A DNA stretch of 64,000 nt from contig JAHHTH010000001.1 in the NCBI GenBank assembly GCA_020024755.1, positions 1 through 64,000 on the forward strand. The letters run 5' to 3'. Shown here one piece after another: positions 11,067 to 24,064 of this stretch (the first letter of the stretch is position 1; every line of letters begins with the position of its first letter). The notes under the pieces were generated by a model. The model saw only the letters and a list, made by a program, of their open reading frames with translations. It did no database searches and was not told the DNA's origin. The stretch comes from Mycoplasmataceae bacterium. Its GTDB lineage: Bacteria; Bacillota_I; Bacilli_A; Mycoplasmatales; Mycoplasmoidaceae. Both the position numbers and the translations under genes were made by a program.

Positions 11067-14000
11067 ATGGAAAAAAGAAATAAGTGAATTATTTTAGGTA
11101 GTTCAATAGCAATACTATTAATCGGTGCAGTGGGTGCTGGAGCAGCTGTTGCTTTATCTTCAAATCACACTGTTAATATTAATGATGAACCTAATAATAA
11201 TCATGACAATATTTCAGGTAACACAAGTGATAAAGTAGAACAAGCTTTACCTCCTGCAATTCCTAATGTTCCAGTTGTTCCACATCAAGATCTTGAACCT
11301 TCTGGACAATTACAAACTGAACAACCAATTATTCTACCATCTGATTTTCAAAAAACAGATGTAACCGAATATATTTTATCTGAAACCAAAAATATAAAAG
11401 ATAAAGCTGCAATTGCTTATACTGAAAATGTTATTAAAGATTATATGAATACTAATTTAACTAGTAGTATTGGTGCTACAGTCAATCAAGTTAAATTAGA
11501 ACCAGTAGGTGATTTTTCTCCAATGCGTTATGCAGTTTGTTTATATCTAAACACAAGTACTAACAAATTGGCTGGATTTGATCCTGTGCCATCACAAACT
11601 AACCTTTATAAATCAAGCACTTATTTTCCTACTCAAATAATGTCTGATAATGTTAAACAAAATCAATTTAAAGGATTTACTCAACAAGCATTATTCTACA
11701 AAAAAGAAATTAATAAACATCCACGTACTTTGAATCCATTGGTGTATGAAACTGAACTTAATAAACAATATGAAAGATATGGTTTTAAATATCCTGGGTG
11801 AGATTGTAACTATGAATTAAAAACAGATAATCAACCAATGTCAAATGGATATCTGAATATACCTGGACAAGAAAAAATAGATATGATGCAAAAGGTAAGG
11901 GAAGAAACTCCAGTAATTTTACCTGATAACAAAGCAAAATATCCTGGTGGTTATGGTGATGGTAATTTTGTAAAAGATCAAATGAAAGCAAATACATTTA
12001 GAAAGCACCCTGCTGCTTTGAATTTTTATGAGCAAAATGTTAGTGATACAACTCAAGCTGTTGACACTGAATTTACTATGTCTACTGCACCAGGTGGTAC
12101 AAGAGCTTTAGGTTTATATGCACCAGCTGGAGAAACTATTACTTTCCAACTTTCAGAAAAGGAATTTGAAAAATTTAAAAAGTGAAATTGTAGTGTAGAA
12201 ATTGTAATTAACGAAAACTATTGAAATATTAAATATAATCGTGGAGATTCTGGTCAAGTATCAAATCGTTACCCAAGAGTTCAATCTAGTTTTGTAATCA
12301 ATAGTGATTCATGATCTGAAATGACTGCTGAAAATAAATATCAATATTCTTTTGGTACTCCATTTGGCGGAAATATTTCAATTAAATTTTTATCAGCAAT
12401 GAAAGATAATGAAAATGAATTAGCTTTTGGTCTTCCTATGACTTTTAGAATTAATAATGCTGTAAAATCTTTATCTTACTTTGATGGCTTTACAACAGAA
12501 AAAGATTGAAATGATCAAATTAAAGAATTGCTAGCAGGAAATATAACATCTCCTTGTATCACATTTCTATCAACATTATATTCTGCTAACCTACCATTTA
12601 GTAATGCTAAAACACATAAGTGTGGAGATTTATTTGCACAAAATTTCAAATATCCTAATGAAGTGTGTAAAAAATGAGATGACTTTTTATTATTAAGTAA
12701 CAATTACAAAGGCAATTATATTGGTCAAGGAAGAGCACCAACTCTTGATATGAAATTCTGTGATGATATTTGAGGTAGTGCAGGAGCTTGAGGTGGAAGC
12801 AATATCTTCTATTGTCCAATTAAGTGAGGATCAAATTCATTCTTAAATGGTGGTGAACCAGTTAACATGAGAAACTGAGGAACTATTCACGAAATAAATC
12901 ATAACTTTGAACAAAACACTGCTTTTTTCAAAGCGCAATCTCACCCACAAACTAATAGTGTTAACTTATTTGATTTAAGTGTAATTTCTGATGCAGGTAG
13001 ATTTAGAAATGAAATCAATTTAAATGATGACAATTATTCTCCTAAATTAATTAATGATCCAAGTTGAGGTGGATGAAGTAAATTGTCTTCAATGTTCAAT
13101 GTAGTTAGATATATGAATTATGTAAAAGCTACTACAGAAAAGGACAAAGTTCCAATGTATACTGAATGAGCTTATTATGCAGGACTTCTATACACTATTG
13201 GAAGTTATAATTTTACAGAATTTGCAAATTATAATGCAGCTAATTTTTCAAACCAAAGAACTGATTGAACTCCAATGAAATTCATTTACTTTATGTCACA
13301 ATATTTTAGAACAAATATGTGAAATTTATCTAGACTAACTCCAACTTGATTTACAAACCAATATCCTTGGCCACAAGAATATCCTTTTGTTCCTAAAGAA
13401 CATCAACTAACTCAGGAAGATAAAGATATAGTTAAACGTCTTGAACATGATTTCCCTACTATTGATTTTGTTGCTAATCAATATGCTGCAGGACAATACC
13501 TTTATGATCAAACTAAAAAAGATTATATTTATACAACAGATATAACTGCTGCATATCAAATTCCAGCTATTGCTCCATACAACTTTAATTTTGAAGATTT
13601 TATTGTTTGTTCTAATCCAGATTTCAAATGAGATAAATTATACTTCTCACCAGAAACTAAATTAGGTGGTAAATTAGAATTAGATCCAACAAATAATAAA
13701 CATTTAATCTACACACCTAACAAGGATAAAATTAATGAAATAGATGAATTTGATTTAGAGATTAAACCTACTGCTGAATCAGCACAAAAATTACCTTCTA
13801 ATTATGTGCCTGGATATAAATGAAAAATTAAAGTAAGACAAAATGTTAATCGTCCAGTATTAACATCTTACAAACCTATTGCAACAGGTAAATTAAGTTA
13901 CGATGAAATATTTAATCAAATAGGTATGGGGTCTACTAAGGTTTCTCAACCAACTGTTCAACAATGATCAAGAAATACAGTGTTAGATGATATTGATAGT

Positions 14001-15872
14001 CACTTCCAAATGGCATTAAGTTTAGGCCATACTTCAATAGCTAAATATGAATTGAATTATGTTGTACCAGAAACTGGTCCATACTATATGTGAACTAAAT
14101 GATTTGAACAACAAGGTTCTAATAAATTTCCTCTTGAAGCTATTCGTATTAAAGTAGATGGAAATGAAGTGTATAATGCAACAAAATATTCAGCTCAACA
14201 ATATGCTAAAGTCAATCAAGTATTTAATTGAGAAAAGAATCAAGTTCATAAGATTGAAATAGGTTTAGTAAATGATGCTCCAGCAGGTAAAGATTATCAA
14301 GAAGGTTGAATGGATTTAAAGTTAACAAATAGTCCAGATTATTGAATTCATGATGACGCTCACCCTACTGTTAAGAATTATGATATTTTTAATCATACTG
14401 TAGTTCCAGAAGTTGATTTGAAAACTGCTAGTATTGAATTAATTAATAATTACATCAATTCAAAAGAATATCTTTACAAGAAAAGAGAAGTTGATTACAC
14501 ATTGTATAAATCTACTTCAAGAAAAATGACTAATGACTATGCTACTGCATTACCATTAGATGATTATGCATTTGTTGGAGTAAACCAAACTGCTACTACT
14601 TCTAAGATGGGCGCTGCAATGTTAAAGGATAATAAAGATTACGTTATTTCTAGTCCTTACTTCTACTCTGAAGATAAATTCAATTTAAACTATACTCCAA
14701 GTTCAATTCACGCTAAATTCACTACACCTCAAACATTAGATAAATTAGTTATTACTTTACCATCACAAGGGAAGAGAAACTTATTTCCACAATATTGACA
14801 AGTTACTATTAAACAAAAAGATGATAAAGTGACAAAATTACCAGTTGGTGGTGATGGAACAATGCTTAATGAAAATATTACAGTACCGTTCAACAAAACA
14901 TTTGAAAATATTAGTGAGATTCAAATTGATATTTTCCACACTAATGATCAAGGTAAAAATCCAGGTGGTGTAGCTATTAACCAAATTCTATTCTACAATG
15001 GAGATACACAAATTAAAAACAACTTATATAATTTTGAATTTGTAGCTATTAAAAAAACATCAAAAGATATTAACTTCACTAATTTAAAAAATAAGCCTAC
15101 AGAAAGATTTGAAGTTTGACAACCAGGTACACCTGTTCCTGATGACCCTAGTAGGGTATACAACACTGTAGCATTTAATACATTATTTAGACAACCATCA
15201 ACTATTAATAATATTTGTTTTTCAAAAGGAAATTATTGACAAGAAAATACTCCTTATTGATTCAAAATAAAACTATATCGTGAAAATGGCCAAGTTATAG
15301 ATTTAGGATTAGTTCATAATAAAACTAATGCTAATGATTTCTTTATTGAATTAGATCAAACATATACAGATATTGTTAAAATGGAAACAACTATGTATAG
15401 TAGTGTACCAGTTGAAAAGAAGCAAGGACTTGCACTTGGACAATTAAGATTCTTTAGCACTAGATGTGACTTAGACAATGCCATTGGTGTTAATGATCCA
15501 TCTATTAAACTAAATGGTCAATTGACTTATCATAGAAATGATCCTGAATTTAATTATTCAAATATTAATGGAGTATATCTAAAGTCTAGTGCTAAAGACG
15601 ATTTGATTCAATTTACAGTAAGTAATACTCAAGCTATAAAGATTATTGGTAGAAAAGGACCTGAGGATGGTTCATTTGATGTTTATATTAATGGCAATTT
15701 AGTTGATAGTAATGTTTCTTGTCAAAGTAGTACAGTAGATATTAATGTACCTGTTTATACATATACAAATAATAACAATGATAAAACTATGGTAGTTTCT
15801 ATTGTTAACAAATCAAATAAACCAATCTATTTAAATACAATTTTAATGTTTGGTAAAAATACAATTTACTAG
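11067..15872 (+). CDS. Secreted/membrane-anchored M60-family zinc metallopeptidase
   Basis: 1601 residues across many TGA-Trp codons. An uncleaved or cleaved signal helix covers residues ~7-28, followed by an Asn/Pro-rich linker. The peptidase region starts near residue 349 with the family-typical GLYAPAGETITF. The zinc site HEINHNFEQ (H608, E609, H612, E615) fits the M60/gluzincin HExxHx(2)E pattern. M60 proteases cleave glycoproteins such as mucins, so the likely target is host surface or mucus. The C-terminal 700 residues look like several beta-sandwich, carbohydrate-binding-like modules (for instance around 14700-15010 and 15240-15870). TATAAT at 11039-11044 is a likely promoter element. 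No C-terminal membrane anchor is seen. Confidence 0.88.
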
Positions 15873-15947
15873 TTAATAAGAATATTCACATTATTTTAGA
15901 AATTGATATTAATAATTCTAATTGAATTATTATATAATTTATGTATT

Positions 15948-17306
15948 ATGAAAATTACATCTAATAAAGAAATATTAAAGAATTACAAAACATTAAAAGA
16001 AGTTAGAGTACAAGGTTGAATTAAATCAAATCGTAACTCTAAAAATTTAGGTTTTATTGCTTTTACTGATGGTAGTGATTTCAATACAGTTCAAGTTGTA
16101 TACAAAGAAGGAGTAACAAATAATTTACAGGATGCAATTGATGCTAGAACTGGTGCAGCTATTGAAGTAACAGGTGATGTTGTTTTAACACCAGATGCTA
16201 AACAACCTTTTGAAATTCAAGCTAAAGAATTTAAATTAATGGCACAAGCTAGTGAAGAATTCCCTCTTCAAAAAAAGAGACACACTCCAGAATATCTTCG
16301 TGAGATTGCACATCTTAGACCAAGAACAAATTTATTCACTGCAGTAATGAGAATTAGATCTTGTCTTTACAATATAGTTAACCAATATTTTCAATCAAAC
16401 AACTTCGTTTGAGTAGCATCTCCAGAATTAACATGTACAGATGCTGAAGGTAATGGTGAAGCTTTTAAATTAGGAAAAGTGAACAAGGAAGAATTCTTTG
16501 GTAGTGAAGTTTCTTTATCAGGAACTGGTCAATTACACGCTGAAGCATATGCAATGGCTTTCAAGAATGTTTATACTTTTGCTCCTCAATTTAGAGCTGA
16601 AGAATCTCATACTAACCGTCATGCTGCTGAATTTTGAATGTTAGAACCCGAAATGCAATTCTGTGATGTTAACCAATTAATGGATGTAATGCAAGACATG
16701 ATGAAGTTTATTGTTAATAGATATATTGAAGATTGCAAAACTGAAATTGATTTCTTATGCGAATTTGTTGACAAAGACTTAATGACAAGATTAAATTATG
16801 TTAAGAATGAACAATTCAAAAAGATTGAATATACAGAAGCTATCAAGATGCTAGAACAAGCATTAAAAGATGGAGTTGAATTTGAAAACAAAAAAATCTT
16901 TTGAGGTATGGATTTAGAATCTGAACACGAAAGATATATTTGTGAAAAGAAATTCAATGCACCTACTTTCATTTATAACTACCCAGCAGATTTAAAAGCT
17001 TTCTACATGAAATTAAATGATGATAAAAAGACTGTAGCAGGTGTAGATTTATTAGTTCCTGGTGTAGGAGAACTATGTGGTGGATCTGAAAGAGAGGCTG
17101 ACTATGATACTTTATTAGCAAAGGCTAAAAAAGTTAATATGCCAACTGCTGGTATTCAATGATACCTAGACTTAAGAAGATTTGGTTATTTCAAATCAGC
17201 TGGATTTGGTTTAGGTTTTGAAAGATTAATTATGTACCTAACTGGAGTATCTAACATTAGAGATACAATCCCATTCCCAAGAACTCATGGAAGCATTAAA
17301 TACTAA
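15948..17306 (+). CDS. asnS: Asparaginyl-tRNA synthetase
   Basis: 452 residues. Class II synthetase that charges tRNA-Asn. Seen: N-terminal OB fold (VRVQGWIKSNRNSKNLGF), motif 2 region FRAEESHTNRHAAEFW, and motif 3 GFGLGFERLIMYLTG near the C-terminus ending in PFPRTHG. The ending distinguishes it from AspS. TATAAT at 15933-15938 lies 9 bases before ATG 15948; an ATG at 15941 is in another frame. The last 20 bases overlap the start of pgsA. Confidence 0.96.
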
Positions 17307-17919
17307 AAATTGAAAAAGAAACATTCCCAATATTTTAACAGTAATCAGAATCATAATGGTGATTCCAATTATTGTTTTAATGGCATTACCTCAAACTCAT
17401 GAATTGTATTCTTTTGCCATTCCAAATGCTTCTAGAGTAACAATTGACTTATATGCAATTATTTGTTTAGCTATATTCATATTAGCTTCAATTACCGATT
17501 GGGCTGATGGCTATCTTTCTAGAAAAAATAATTGAGTTTCAGAATTTGGAAAGATATTAGATCCGATAGCAGACAAAGTCCTTATTAATTCAGTTTTAAT
17601 CTTATTTGCATATCAAAATAAGATTAATGTAGTATTCACAATTCTTTTCATTTCAAGAGATACTATAGTTGATGCAATAAGAATGATGGCAGCAAAGAAA
17701 CAATTAGATGTTGCAGCTAATATATGAGGTAAATGTAAAACAGTAGCACAAATGTTAGCTATTATACTTATATTTATATTAGGAGTACCTCTAAGTAATA
17801 ATGATTGATGATATTGAGGGGTTCAAAATTCATTAATGTATATCGCCTTATTCTTTAGTATTTTCTCTGGATATGTATATGTAAAAAACTATATCAAGGC
17901 TTCAAAAACTAAAAAATAA
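17287..17919 (+). CDS. pgsA: CDP-diacylglycerol--glycerol-3-phosphate phosphatidyltransferase
   Basis: 210 residues, integral membrane. Makes phosphatidylglycerol phosphate from CDP-diacylglycerol, the product of CdsA encoded at 21.7-22.8 kb. The CDP-alcohol phosphatidyltransferase signature is intact: DWADGYLSR followed by GKILDPIADK (the D-G-AR-G-D-D pattern with S in place of A). Begins MEALNTKNWKRNIPNILT; the ATG lies inside the end of asnS (20-base overlap), implying translational coupling. A strong terminator follows. Confidence 0.93.
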
Positions 17920-17927
17920 TTATATTT

Positions 17928-17956
17928 ATACCTATCTTTTAGATAGGTATTTTTGC
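17928..17956 (+). terminator. Intrinsic terminator of asnS-pgsA
   Basis: A 9-bp perfect stem (17928-17936 and 17942-17950) with a five-base loop, then a T run. Confidence 0.85.
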
Positions 17957-18009
17957 TTTGTTATAAATTCCTCTTTAAAAATGGAGCAAAAAATAATATA
18001 ATTAATACT

Positions 18010-18774
18010 ATGGAAACTAAAATCGACAAATCATATGAAACTGATTATTACAACCTTCAAGGGGCTAGTACAAAGCCTATTAAAGGTATCTTAATCTATG
18101 AAGAAGCGCAAAAGAAATTAAATATTTCTGATTCTGGGAAGTTATACTTACAAAAATTCTATAACTATATTCCTATTATTGGACCTATTATTGCTCTTGT
18201 ATATGCTAACTATTGTATTGGAAAAACAAAGTGTTTAAGAAATACAGATCAAATGTTATTTAAAGGTTTAGCTAAATATATTAATATTTGAGGTACTCTT
18301 GTTTGACCTTTAATTTTCTTAGGGTTCTGAACACTATTAACATTCATTTGTGTGGAATTTTCTACAATTGGTACCATTAACTTAAATTATGGAAACTTTA
18401 ATATTTCATCTAATATTACTACAACTATTAGTTATGGTAAGATTGGAAACTATGCAGGTATGTGACAAGCTGTATTAGTTACAAGATTAAATGCTCAGCC
18501 GATTACAAATGTTGCTGACTTCTTTGCATGGCTATCAATTTTATGTTCAGGGTTATTCTACATCTTTATGTTCCCTTTAACATTTACTAATACATTTAAC
18601 ATTTCAAATGCTCAAATTAACTGTAACTTAATTTTCATTTTAAGTATTATTGTTCTAACAATTATTAACCCAGTTAATATCTTTAATAGTTGTGTATTAA
18701 ACTCTTCTAAATTAAGATTCGTAATTGTTTATGAAGCTTCTTCAATTTACAGATACCGTCAAAAATATATCTAG
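18010..18774 (+). CDS. Four-span membrane protein, unknown
   Basis: 254 residues, starting METKIDKSYETDYYN. A cytoplasmic N-terminus of ~55 residues precedes about four hydrophobic segments (near residues 57-78, 98-120, 178-202, 205-228), and the protein ends with a basic tail. TATAAT at 17997-18002 stands 7 bases before the ATG and no Shine-Dalgarno sequence is present, so the mRNA is probably leaderless. No family recognised. Confidence 0.75.
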
Positions 18775-18810
18775 GATTTGTTAATTTATTCAATATGTAA
18801 GAGGATTTAA

Positions 18811-20190
18811 ATGAAATTAGAACTACGTCAATACCAGATTGATGGTATTAATCTTGTTAAAGAAAAAAAGAATTTTGGTATATTTTGACAACAAAGATTA
18901 GGAAAAACTATTGTTGCCATTAAATCAATAGAAGAATATAACAAGGTAATTATCGCAGTTCCAAATAACACCATCTTACATTGATATAAAGAAATAATGA
19001 ATAATATCTTAATTGATGAGATCCATATTCTACCTAAAACTAAAGCCAAACGTAATAAACTATATGAACAGTTCAACAAAGCTGAAAAGATGTGAATCAT
19101 TGCTAGTTATGACACAATTAGCCAAGATTACTGAAAAGAACCACAATTAATTGATAAATTCGATTATCTTGTTCTTGATGAAGCTCATTTTTTACGTAAC
19201 ACTAAATCAAGAAGAACAAAAGGGATTTATAAGTTAAGAACTAAAGCACAATATGCTTTAGCTCTAAGTGGTACTCCAGCAGTAAATTCACCAATTGATT
19301 TATTAAGAATTTTCAAGTTCTTATTTCCAGAATCTAATTACTCTTATAAATATATCTATAAGAAAAAGTATTTTCATGCTGTAAAGGTTGGTAATACTAA
19401 AAAGATTACTTGAGAACTTAGACCTGAAATGGTTAAAGAATGAGAAAAATTCTTAGATAGTATGTGTGATATTAAAAAAGTACATGACTATCTTAAGTGA
19501 TTACCTAAATCAATTGAAAAGACTGTAATGTTAGAAATGGAAAAAGAACAACGTCACCACTATGATAAGATGTTGTATGAATCAAAGCGGATTATCCAAT
19601 CTAGAAAAAATGAAAAAACTGAAAACAATACAGTTACTCAAATCTTAAGATTACAACAAATTTGTCTTGATCCTAAGATTCTAAATATTGATGCACCTTC
19701 TGTAAAGATTAAATGATTAGAAGAATTCTTGACTCAATTATTTGAGGAAGATGAAGATAATAATGAATATGTAATTGTCTTTACTAACTTTTCATCCCTA
19801 TTCCAAAAATGAAAATTCAATTTAGATCCTAAATATAATTATGAATTTTTAACTGGTAAACAAACAAACACAGAACGTGAAAATATTATTCATAGATTCC
19901 AAAATAGAAAGATCAGAGTACTATTTGCAAACATTAAAGTTGCATCTCTAGGTTTAACTCTTGATGAAGCTACTTGTACAGTATTCTTAGACAAATCTTG
20001 AAATCCAGTTAATAATGAACAAGCTTCATTTAGAATGGTAGATACTAAACAAAAGGTAGAGAATAAACCTAAACTTAATATTAATGTAGTTTGTGCTGAT
20101 TCAATTGATGACAAAATTAACGAAGTACTAAATAACAAAAAAACCAAAACAAATGTTGTTTATGAACTTGAAAAATATTTATTGGAGTAA
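18811..20190 (+). CDS. SNF2-like superfamily 2 helicase/ATPase
   Basis: 459 residues. Motif I reads FWQQRLGKTIVAI, the RLGKT variant common in compact phage-type SNF2 proteins. Motif II is LDEAHFLRN (DEAH) and motif III LALSGTPAVNSP. The C-terminal domain has QNRKIRVLFANIKVASLGLTL and a final WNPVNNEQASFRMVDTKQ that stands for motif VI; the usual Arg-finger pair (QAxxRxxRxGQ) is reduced to SFRMVDTKQ. The protein lacks the extra domains of chromosomal SNF2 proteins. Shine-Dalgarno AAGAGGA precedes ATG 18811. The YigZ-like gene starts 2 bases after the stop. May act in DNA repair or as a relic of a mobile element. Confidence 0.88.
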
Positions 20191-20192
20191 TC

Positions 20193-20591
20193 ATGTCTAC
20201 AAAGTATGAATACACTCATAAACAATTATTAGAACAAGAATATTATGAAATCAATAAATCTAAATTCATTTCATATTTAATTGAATGTAATACTATAGAA
20301 GAATTTAAGCAACATTTAGATGCTCTAAAAGCTTTACATCCAAAAGCTACACATATATGTTATGCATATAAAATAAATGATGATGGATTAAAAGCAAAAG
20401 CATTTGACGATGGAGAACCTAAGGGTACTGCTGGTTATCCTATTCTAAATTTAATAGAAAAGAATGATCTTATTAATAAGGCACTTTTTGTAGTGAGATA
20501 TTTTGGTGGTACAAAACTAGGTGCTGGTCCATTATTAAGAAGTTATGTAAAAAGTGCTAATCAAGCAATTATTAATTGAAAAAGTAAATAA
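20193..20591 (+). CDS. YigZ/IMPACT-family protein (N-terminal domain only)
   Basis: 132 residues. Matches the UPF0029 IMPACT N-terminal domain: KSKFISYLIECNTIEEF, HPKATHICYAYK, DDGEPKGTAGYPIL and VVRYFGGTKLGAGPLLRSY. Typical YigZ proteins are about 200 residues with a C-terminal DUF1949 domain, which is absent; the short form also occurs in mollicutes. Function of the family is not firmly known (links to translation and peptide metabolism). Co-transcribed with the upstream helicase (2-base gap). Confidence 0.88.
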
Positions 20592-20600
20592 GTTTATTGT

Positions 20601-21698
20601 TTATTTTTTCAAGTAATCTGATTCAAATTTGTTTTGTTTAATTAGTTCAATATATTCTAGACATTGTTCAATACTATTAATTGGTTTAGCTAGTTTGGAT
20701 AGGTCAATATATGTTTGAATAAAATCATAATACTGATCAAGTGTAATGTGAGCTTGTTTATATTCTTGTATAGCTAATTCATTAGCGTAGTTAATAATTA
20801 ATCCAAGGTTGTTGTTTTTGTCGTTTATAATGTCATATGCTCATTGAATCGGCTTTCATTTATTACTATCTATTTCTGAAAAGGATAGATTAAGATTGTC
20901 GAATGATAATGGTTTAATTTGAGGTGTATGTGGTTTATTAAATTTATTAATAGCTAAGTCAATACTTGATTTCATATCTGGCAATGACATATTAGCAAAT
21001 ATAGAATTGTCTTTAAATTCAATCATACTATGAACAATTGATTGAGGATGTTGAACTGCAATAATATTTTTATTATCGAATAGATGATAAGCTTCTACTA
21101 TTTCAAAACACTTGTTCATTAATGTACAAGAGTCCATAGATATCTTTTCTCCCATGTTTCAATTAGGATGTTTAATAGCTTGATTGTAAGTAATAGTTTT
21201 TAGTTCTTGTTTAGATTTGTGGTAACAACTACCACCACTACAAGTGATTATTAGTCTTTTAATATCAGCTTGATTACGATTTAGTAATAAATCGTAAAGT
21301 GCAGTGTGTTCACTATCAATAGGATAAATACTAACCTTATTTTGTTGAGCTAATTCTTTCAATCATTTTCCGCCAATAACAAGAGATTCTTTGTTAGCTA
21401 GACATAGGTCTTTTTTAGCTTGTAAAGCTTTGTATGAAAATTCAATCCCACTTAATCCAGTGACAGCATTAACTATCATATCTGGATTAGATTTTTGTAT
21501 TAGTTCATCTATTGAGTTAACGTTAGAAGCTTCTGGATGTGAAGGTGAATAATAATATTTAACCTTATGCTTAGTGATAATATCTTTAGCTAATTTTGTA
21601 TTGTGATTGAAAGATATACCAATGATTTCATGGTCTGAATTTAATTCTAATAGTGAAGTTCCAATACTACCTGTAATTCCAAATACCAATAACTTCAT
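20601..21698 (-). CDS. dxr: 1-deoxy-D-xylulose 5-phosphate reductoisomerase
   Basis: 365 residues across several TGA-Trp codons. Catalyses the NADPH-dependent step from DXP to MEP in non-mevalonate isoprenoid synthesis. Seen: N-terminal FGITGSIGTSLLEL nucleotide-binding motif, DLCLANKESLVIGGK, PIDSEHTALYDLL with the metal-binding acidic residues, TCSGGSCYHK in place of TASGGPFR, then NMGEKISMDSCTLMNK. The flexible-loop PF is replaced by SC, a divergence worth noting. Start is ATG 21698 with AGGGG upstream. Last gene of tsf-pyrH-frr-uppS-cdsA-dxr, supplying precursor for UppS. Confidence 0.93.
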
Positions 21699-21708
21699 AG
21701 TTATACCC

Positions 21709-22812
21709 CTAGAATAATCCTGCAGTTGAACTGAAGTATGAAATAAGAATTGTAAAGATAAAGAATACTGGTACTACAAAAGAGTGTGAATCAATTCTAT
21801 CAAGCACACCACCATGTCCAGGAAGTAAGTGACTAAAGTCTTTGATCTTATACATTCTCTTAATGTAACTATAAGCTAAATCGCCTGTAATTGCTACAAT
21901 GGTTAGAACTACAATAATGAAGAAAACAGATACTCATCATCATGGCGCATTAGAGAAAGAAGTGTTGTTAGTTTGGATTAGGTTATCAAACTTAAGATCA
22001 TATTTTATTCCAAAGAAGTTACCAAGAATATTGAATTTATCAGGAGTATAACTTAAACCAAAGAAAATTAACATCACAATTAATGTAGTAAAGAATATAC
22101 CTCCAGCTACACCACCAACAGTTTTATTTGGTGAAATGTAAGCGCTAAATTTTTTCTTCCCAAAAAACATTCCGCATATATATGCCATAGAGTCTGTTAA
22201 GGTTACAATTAAAAACAAGATTACCATAGTAACTCAACCTTTAAAGAAACTAAAGTAAATTCAAGAAGTAATATATAAACTTACTAATGTTAATAACACA
22301 AAGTGAACAAACATTTTTTTAGCATCTAACAACCCATGTACTCAGAACCCAATGAAGTTAACTAAATAGGTTAACAAATACACTACCACCATGGTAATCA
22401 TAAATGAGATAAAGTATCATTTTTTATCATGATTAAAATAGTTAAATTTTTCACTCACAAAGATAATAGATGGAGCAATGGTACAAACTAATATAGAAAA
22501 CATCACTACAATAAACATTGAAATGTTTTTGTAAAAATGTAAGTTAAGTATTTCTTTAGCAGCAAAAACTGAGATTATACTCATTCATACTATTTGCATA
22601 TAAGCAAAGAATTGTTTAGCTACTAATGCAGCTTGATTATCTTGTGGAAATCACCCGAATTGAGTATCACATAAAATAGAGTTAACAACAGTAAAAAGAT
22701 AAAAGACACAAAACACCACAGCAAAAATTGTTCTAGTGTTAAGAGTTTTCTTGTTCTTTTCACTTAGTTTATTTATGGAGATATGTGGACTTAACTTTTT
22801 TGTTTCTGTCAT
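21709..22812 (-). CDS. cdsA: Phosphatidate cytidylyltransferase
   Basis: 367 residues, about eight membrane helices. Makes CDP-diacylglycerol from phosphatidate and CTP, feeding PgsA. The CdsA signature is present near the C-terminus: SYIKRMYKIKDFSHLLPGHG followed by GVLDRIDS; DSMAYICGMFFGKKK and the SPNKTVGG stretch are also typical. Its ATG shares one base with the uppS stop (TAATG), so translation is probably coupled. The mid-region between helices (around 22000) is an insertion compared with shorter relatives. Confidence 0.95.
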
Positions 22813-23489
22813 TATTTATTTAAGCCTCCAAAACGTCTTTCACGATGATTGAATTCTTCTAGATTTTTTTCAAATACTGCAGGAGTATAATCTGGTCAAT
22901 ATTTTTCTTCAAAAATAAATTCAGCATAAGCAGCTTGTCATAATAAGAAATTACTAATTCTTTCTTCACCACTTGTTCTAATTAAAAGATCTAAAGGTGT
23001 GGTAATTTGTAATAAATTATTAAATGATTTAGTAGATACTTTTTTACCTAATTTAATTGCTTGATTACAAGCATCTACTATTTCAAGTTGACTACCATAG
23101 TTAAAACAAATGTTGACTACAATAGATTTATTCTTTTCTGTTTGTGTACAAAATGCTTTAATGTCACTAAATAGTTTTTTATATTCAGGTTTTTCAAAAC
23201 CTATCATTCTAATTCTGACATTATTTTCATTAAATCACTTTAAACTTTTTTTATTGAATAAGTATTGTTTTAATAAGTTGATTAGGAATGTTACTTCACT
23301 TTTAGGTCTATCTCAATTTTCAGTACTAAAAGCAAAGAAAGATACTTCTTTTATATCATGTGACTTTGCACATAAAATGATATCAGATAATCTTTTTGCA
23401 CCTTCTTGATGACCTTTAGTTCGTGGAAGTTTTCTAGCTTTTGCTCATCTTCCATTACCATCCATAATAAAACCAACATGATTCAACAT
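22812..23489 (-). CDS. uppS: Undecaprenyl (di-trans,poly-cis-) diphosphate synthase
   Basis: 225 residues. Condenses isopentenyl diphosphate units to make C55 polyprenyl diphosphate. Starts MLNHVGFIMDGNGRWAKARK, with the catalytic MDGNGRWA motif intact. Also seen: FFAFSTENWDRP, NICFNYGSQLEI, DLLIRTSGEERISNFLLWQ and the C-terminal EFNHRERRFGG. Short spacing to frr (9 bases) and a one-base overlap with cdsA. In a wall-less bacterium the C55 lipid must serve something other than peptidoglycan, such as glycolipid or capsule synthesis. Confidence 0.95.
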
Positions 23490-23498
23490 AAGTGATTC

Positions 23499-24047
23499 CT
23501 ACATATGCATAATTTCTTTAGTTTTTTCTTCTAATAATTTTTCAACTTTTTCGTTTTGTTGTTTTGTAACTTTATCAAGTTCAGTATTGTAATATTTTTT
23601 ATCATCATCACTAAGTTCTTCTTTTCTATACTGATCTTGGATGTCTTGTCTTACTCTTCTAATTCTTACTTTAGCATCTTCTGCAATAGCTTTAGCTTTC
23701 TTAGCTGTATCTTTTCTAATATCTTCAGTTAAAGCAGGAAAACTAATTCTAATTTTATCTGCATCTATTTGAGGATTAACTCCCATATCACTTGCATTGA
23801 TAGCAGCAGCGATATCTTTGTATAAACTAGGATCATAAGCTTTAATGATAATAACTCTTGGTTCTGGACATGATACATTGGCAATATTGATTAAAGGTTG
23901 TAATTCACCATATGCATCAACTTTAATATGGTCAAGTACAGCTGGAGTAACTCTACCTGATCTTAATTTACTAAATTCATCTTGAAGTCAATCAAAAACA
24001 GGTTTAGATTTATCAAGGAATTGTTGTTCATATAATTTTCATTCCAT
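23499..24047 (-). CDS. frr: Ribosome recycling factor
   Basis: 182 residues. Splits post-termination ribosomes with EF-G. Typical features: KLRSGRVTPAVLDHIKVD near the N-terminus, VNPQIDADKIRISFPALTEDIRK, KKAKAIAEDAKVRIRRVRQD and the long coiled C-terminal arm. ATG 24047 chosen because GAGGAGA lies 8 bases upstream; an out-of-frame ATG occurs five bases later. Confidence 0.96.
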
Positions 24048-24064
24048 ATATTTTCTCCTCTTGA

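Noticed and set aside
20193..20591. Frameshifted YigZ with lost C-terminal domain
   Set aside because: The sequence after the stop is the converging dxr gene in the opposite strand and contains no DUF1949 remnant, so it is a naturally short form.
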